In this document: one piece after another, positions 5,448 through 7,978 of the stretch
How the letters are laid out: every line of letters starts with the position of its first letter
Numbering within the stretch: the stretch's first letter is position 1
NCBI GenBank assembly: GCA_905234305.1
Contig: CAJOHT010000036.1
Span: 1 to 7,978, forward strand
Direction of reading: 5' to 3'
Length of the DNA: 7,978 nt
Source: an uncultured Ruminococcus sp.
GTDB taxonomy: Bacteria; Bacillota; Clostridia; Oscillospirales; Acutalibacteraceae
Notes under the pieces: generated by a model
Told to the model about the DNA's origin: nothing
Databases searched by the model: none
What the model saw: only the letters and a program-made list of their open reading frames with translations
Position numbers and translations under genes: made by a program

Positions 5448-7388
5448 AGTGTTGAAAACATTAAGGCTTTCAGTATTATAGGTCATAAAAAAAGATTGGA
5501 TGATGTATGCGTAATCCTCGGGCGTTCAAAGTCTTTCCAGCCTGACGAGGTCAGCAACTTTTATTCCGATATGGTCGGTTTTAACCGAGCGGCTTCTCAG
5601 AATGTATTCAGCGAGCCTATGGCGCGGATTTCGAGCGTTATGAAAATTCTTTCGATTGAGCCGAGATATATACATACCAAAAAGAAGTTCAAACCGAATT
5701 ACGAGACTATCGACGACTATTCAAAAAGGCTTTTAAATAAGGTTCAATCCTGGGAAGATAAACGAGCTTCTTTACAGGAGGAATATAACGAATGTAAGCG
5801 CGCGAGAGAGGAAACAAGCCATTTTGTGTCCATTGACGCGAATATCGAGGAGCTTCTCGAGATGGATTATGTAAAGGCTGTTTTCGGGCGTATTCCTAAG
5901 GAAAATCTTAAGAAACTCGGTACCGAGAACTATAATATGGACTATATCGAGTTTATTCCCTGTAAAGAGGAAGGCTCATATGTATGGGCGGTGTACTTTG
6001 TACCGATTACGATGTACGATAAAGCCGAGAGGCTTTTCTCAAGACTTTATTTTGAGAAGAGTACGTTCGGCGATATGGACGAAGCCCCCGAAAAGCGTTA
6101 TAAGCGCCTTAAAGCTGATGTTGAAAAATTAAAATCAAAACTCGATCAAATCAATGAAAAAATCGCGGATTACGCTAACGAGAAAGAAAAGAAGATTCTG
6201 AGCTACTATACAAAGGCTTCGGAATATAATCTTTTCCTTACAATCAGAACTCACGCTATGGAGAGAGGCAACAGCTTCGTTCTTACGGGATGGATGTCTG
6301 AAAAGAAAGCGGACAGCATTCGCAGAAGGCTTGAGAAAATCGAGAGCGTCGAAGTAAGTGTAAGCAACGCTAAAGACGAGCTTCAACTGAATCCTCCCGT
6401 TAAGCTGAAAAATAATCCTCTTACACGCCCGTTTCAGTTCTATACGGAAATGTACGGTGTGCCAAAATACAAGGAAATTGACCCGACCGCGTTTATCGCG
6501 ATTACATATTTTACGCTGTTCGGAATAATGTTCGGCGACGTCGGACACGGACTTTGTGTAATACTTGCTGGCGCGTTTATGTGGTTTAACAGGAAGATGG
6601 CAATAGGAAAAATCCTTATGCCTTGCGGTTTTTCGGGAATGATATTCGGTGCGCTGTACGGAAGCGTATTCGGTTTCGAGAACGGTATGGACTGGTTCTA
6701 TAAAGGCATTCTTCATATGAAAGAAAAGCCGATAGAGGTTATGTCGCCCGAGTTTACGTCGAAACTTCTTCTTTTGACGGTCGGAATCGGTATGGTGCTG
6801 TTGTGTTTGGCTATGTGCCTGAATATCTATACGTCGATCCGTCAGGGGAATGTCGGAAAGGCGATATTCGATACGAGCGGATTATGCGGAATTGTTTTCT
6901 ACGGAATGCTGTGCGCGGGACTTGCGGGATTGATTGTATTTAATACGAACCTTTTCAGCCTGCCGTATATTCTTGTTATCGTGATCGCGTTTATACTGAT
7001 GTTCCTGAGAGAGCCTCTTTCGAAGCTCGTTAACGGCGATAAGGACTGGGCTCCCGAAAGCTGGGGAGGATTTATTCTCGAGAATGTTTTTGAGTCTATC
7101 GAGGTTCTTTTAAGCTATGTTTCAAATACAATGAGCTTTTTAAGAGTCGCGGCGTTCGTACTCGTTCACGCGGGTATGATGCAGGTCGTATTTACCTTAG
7201 CCGAAACCTCGGGAAGTATCGGGTATTATCCTGTTATGGTAATAGGTAATCTGCTTGTTTGCGCGCTTGAGGCATTGCTTGTATCTATTCAGGTATTAAG
7301 GCTTGAGTATTACGAAATGTTCAGCAGATTCTATTCGGGCGAGGGCAGACCTTACGAGCCTGTAAAACTAAGTTTAGTAAAAAATTAG
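5445..7388 (+). CDS. atpI: V/A-type ATPase stator membrane subunit I
   Basis: A 647-residue protein, close to Enterococcus NtpI (about 660). Residues 1-350 form the cytoplasmic arm, with coiled-coil stretches near 91-120 and 221-255, which docks onto the peripheral stalks. The membrane half begins after NNPLTRPFQFYTEMYGVP (333-350) and EIDPTAFIAITYFTLFG (354-370), followed by MFGDVGHGL (372-380), all family hallmarks, and has about eight spans. Two arginines expected to face the proteolipid carboxylate are present: R567 in SNTMSFLRVAAFVLVHAG and R619 in VSIQVLRLEYYEMFSRFYSG. These form the stator side of the ion path. The His-Ala after the first Arg (VHAG) recalls the eukaryotic a-subunit sequence more than the Thermus type. 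The start is TTG 5445, set by a near-perfect Shine-Dalgarno. The gene lies 42 bp after atpC and 115 bp before atpK. Confidence 0.95.
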   Translation: MSVENIKAFSIIGHKKRLDDVCVILGRSKSFQPDEVSNFYSDMVGFNRAASQNVFSEPMARISSVMKILSIEPRYIHTKKKFKPNYETIDDYSKRLLNKVQSWEDKRASLQEEYNECKRAREETSHFVSIDANIEELLEMDYVKAVFGRIPKENLKKLGTENYNMDYIEFIPCKEEGSYVWAVYFVPITMYDKAERLFSRLYFEKSTFGDMDEAPEKRYKRLKADVEKLKSKLDQINEKIADYANEKEKKILSYYTKASEYNLFLTIRTHAMERGNSFVLTGWMSEKKADSIRRRLEKIESVEVSVSNAKDELQLNPPVKLKNNPLTRPFQFYTEMYGVPKYKEIDPTAFIAITYFTLFGIMFGDVGHGLCVILAGAFMWFNRKMAIGKILMPCGFSGMIFGALYGSVFGFENGMDWFYKGILHMKEKPIEVMSPEFTSKLLLLTVGIGMVLLCLAMCLNIYTSIRQGNVGKAIFDTSGLCGIVFYGMLCAGLAGLIVFNTNLFSLPYILVIVIAFILMFLREPLSKLVNGDKDWAPESWGGFILENVFESIEVLLSYVSNTMSFLRVAAFVLVHAGMMQVVFTLAETSGSIGYYPVMVIGNLLVCALEALLVSIQVLRLEYYEMFSRFYSGEGRPYEPVKLSLVKN

Positions 7389-7402
7389 TCGGGATCCCCG
7401 AC
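7388..7402 (+). repeat. Short perfect hairpin GTCGGG-ATC-CCCGAC at the end of atpI
   Basis: A 6-bp GC-rich stem with a 3-base loop begins at the last base of the atpI stop codon. No T run follows (the next bases are AGCCAAAA), so it is unlikely to terminate transcription. It could instead stabilise an mRNA 3' end or act as a processing boundary between atpI and atpK. Confidence 0.5.
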
Positions 7403-7410
7403 AGCCAAAA

Positions 7411-7457
7411 CCGCCTTAGTAAACGTTCGTTATAAACCGAACTTTCATAAACGGCGG
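7411..7457 (+). promoter_or_regulatory. Nested inverted repeats in the atpI-atpK leader, possible mRNA structure
   Basis: Outer arms are CCGCC (7411-7415) and GGCGG (7453-7457); inner arms are GTTCG (7425-7429) and CGAAC (7438-7442) with loop TTATAAAC. Together with the hairpin at 7388-7402, most of the atpI-atpK gap can fold. The AT-rich segment 7467-7490 just before the atpK ribosome binding site stays single-stranded. Such an arrangement could raise atpK translation, as the atpE leader does in E. coli. This is inference; the arms are short. Confidence 0.35.
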
Positions 7458-7503
7458 GACTGGATTGTAATAATATGTTTTTTAAAAAATGGAGGAAAAT
7501 ATT

Positions 7504-7926
7504 ATGTTATTCAATGCTGTTTTTATGATTGTACCTGTTGTACTTTTAATTCTATCTGTAGTTATCGCTACAAAAAGTTTTCAGAAGAAGGGTAACGCTA
7601 AGCGTTCCTTACTTTTACAGCTCGCTTCTTTCGGCGCGGTATTATCATTATGCGTTATATTCCCGCTCGTAGCAGGCGCGGCGAGTGAGCCCGCGGCTCC
7701 TTCGCTTGAACCTATGGCTAAGGGCTTACAATATCTCGGAGCCGCTCTCTCGACCGGTATCGCTTGTATAGGCGGCGGTATTGCGGTAGGACACGGCGCT
7801 CCCGCAGCTATCGGCGCTGCCGCTGAGGATCCTAAGAACTTCGGTAAGGCTATTATCTTCGTTGCTCTCGGCGAAGGTATCGCGCTTTACGGAATGCTTA
7901 TCTCTATCCTTATCCTTAACGGCTGA
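7504..7926 (+). CDS. atpK: V/A-type ATPase proteolipid subunit K (rotor ring)
   Basis: A 140-residue, very hydrophobic protein with four spans, near 5-24, 36-58, 74-96 and 117-138. The C-terminal hairpin is the recognisable c-type unit: GLQYLGAALSTGIACIGGGI, a polar loop AAEDPKNFGKA, then IIFVALGEGIALYGMLISIL with E124 as the ion-binding carboxylate. The N-terminal hairpin has no acidic residue in the membrane, so each subunit carries one ion site, as in NtpK-like proteins. E124 should face the arginines of subunit I as the ring turns. Whether Na+ or H+ is carried cannot be told from this sequence. I chose ATG 7504: GGAGG at 7491-7495 lies 8 bases upstream. The in-frame ATG at 7489 overlaps that site and is unlikely to be used. 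The second span ends FPLVAGAAS, which resembles a signal-peptide cleavage context. Confidence 0.92.
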   Translation: MLFNAVFMIVPVVLLILSVVIATKSFQKKGNAKRSLLLQLASFGAVLSLCVIFPLVAGAASEPAAPSLEPMAKGLQYLGAALSTGIACIGGGIAVGHGAPAAIGAAAEDPKNFGKAIIFVALGEGIALYGMLISILILNG

Positions 7927-7928
7927 TT

Positions 7929-7978
7929 ATGAAATACTATCTTATCAGTGATAATGTTGATACCCAGATGGGTATGAG
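7929..7978 (+). CDS. atpF: V/A-type ATPase subunit F, N-terminal part (3' end outside window)
   Basis: Only 16 full codons are visible, reading MKYYLISDNVDTQMGM. The MKY-LISDN-DT-MGMR pattern is the highly conserved N-terminus of V/A-ATPase subunit F (NtpG in Enterococcus), a small central-stalk protein that binds the D shaft. The start lies 2 bp after the atpK stop with no convincing Shine-Dalgarno of its own, which suggests translational coupling to atpK. The gene runs off the end of the window. Confidence 0.85.
   Translation, partial: MKYYLISDNVDTQMGM

Noticed and set aside
6135..6716. Reverse-strand open frame of 193 codons inside atpI
   Set aside because: It lies wholly opposite a well-supported gene, has no recognisable domain, and its composition is that expected of the complement of the coding strand.
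7388..7402. GC hairpin after atpI as a transcription terminator
   Set aside because: No U tract follows, and atpK and atpF belong to the same operon, so read-through is required.

Overview
The window looks like a chromosomal segment of a low-to-moderate GC Firmicute, most plausibly an anaerobic clostridial lineage (Ruminococcus-like is a guess). The reasons are a V/A-type ATPase operon of bacterial type, an RsbW/SpoIIE-type phosphatase pair, strong GGAGG ribosome binding sites and free use of GTG and TTG starts. All recognisable genes read on the + strand. I see no mobile element, CRISPR array, tRNA or rRNA.

Region 1 (1-1266): the C-terminal 137 codons of a type-B carboxylesterase with an unusual C-terminal membrane-anchor tail. 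It is followed 3 bp later by a seven-span Bax inhibitor-1/YccA-family membrane protein. The two are probably co-transcribed.

Region 2 (1267-1887): no intact gene. It holds a clearly degraded fragment of a carbon starvation protein (cstA) with an amber stop, a large internal deletion, a frameshift and a second stop. After it come an unassigned remnant frame and a promoter-like region with an inverted repeat.

Region 3 (1888-3819): a two-gene signalling unit joined by a GTGA overlap. It encodes an RsbW/SpoIIAB-like ATP-binding protein and a membrane-anchored SpoIIE/RsbU-type PP2C phosphatase, and ends in a strong rho-independent terminator. No STAS anti-anti-sigma factor or sigma factor is present in the window.

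Region 4 (3918-7978): the start of a V/A-type ATPase operon behind a good sigma-70 type promoter. The order is peripheral-stalk subunit G/H, subunit C (central-stalk socket), subunit I (stator membrane subunit), subunit K (rotor ring proteolipid) and the first codons of subunit F. The catalytic subunits A and B, with D and E, should lie downstream. The gap before atpK holds potential RNA structure and a strong Shine-Dalgarno, which fits the need to make more K than the other subunits.

I do not see a clearly novel system. The points most worth a second look are the orphan partner-switching pair, the atpI-atpK intergenic structure, the decayed cstA and the tail-anchored esterase.
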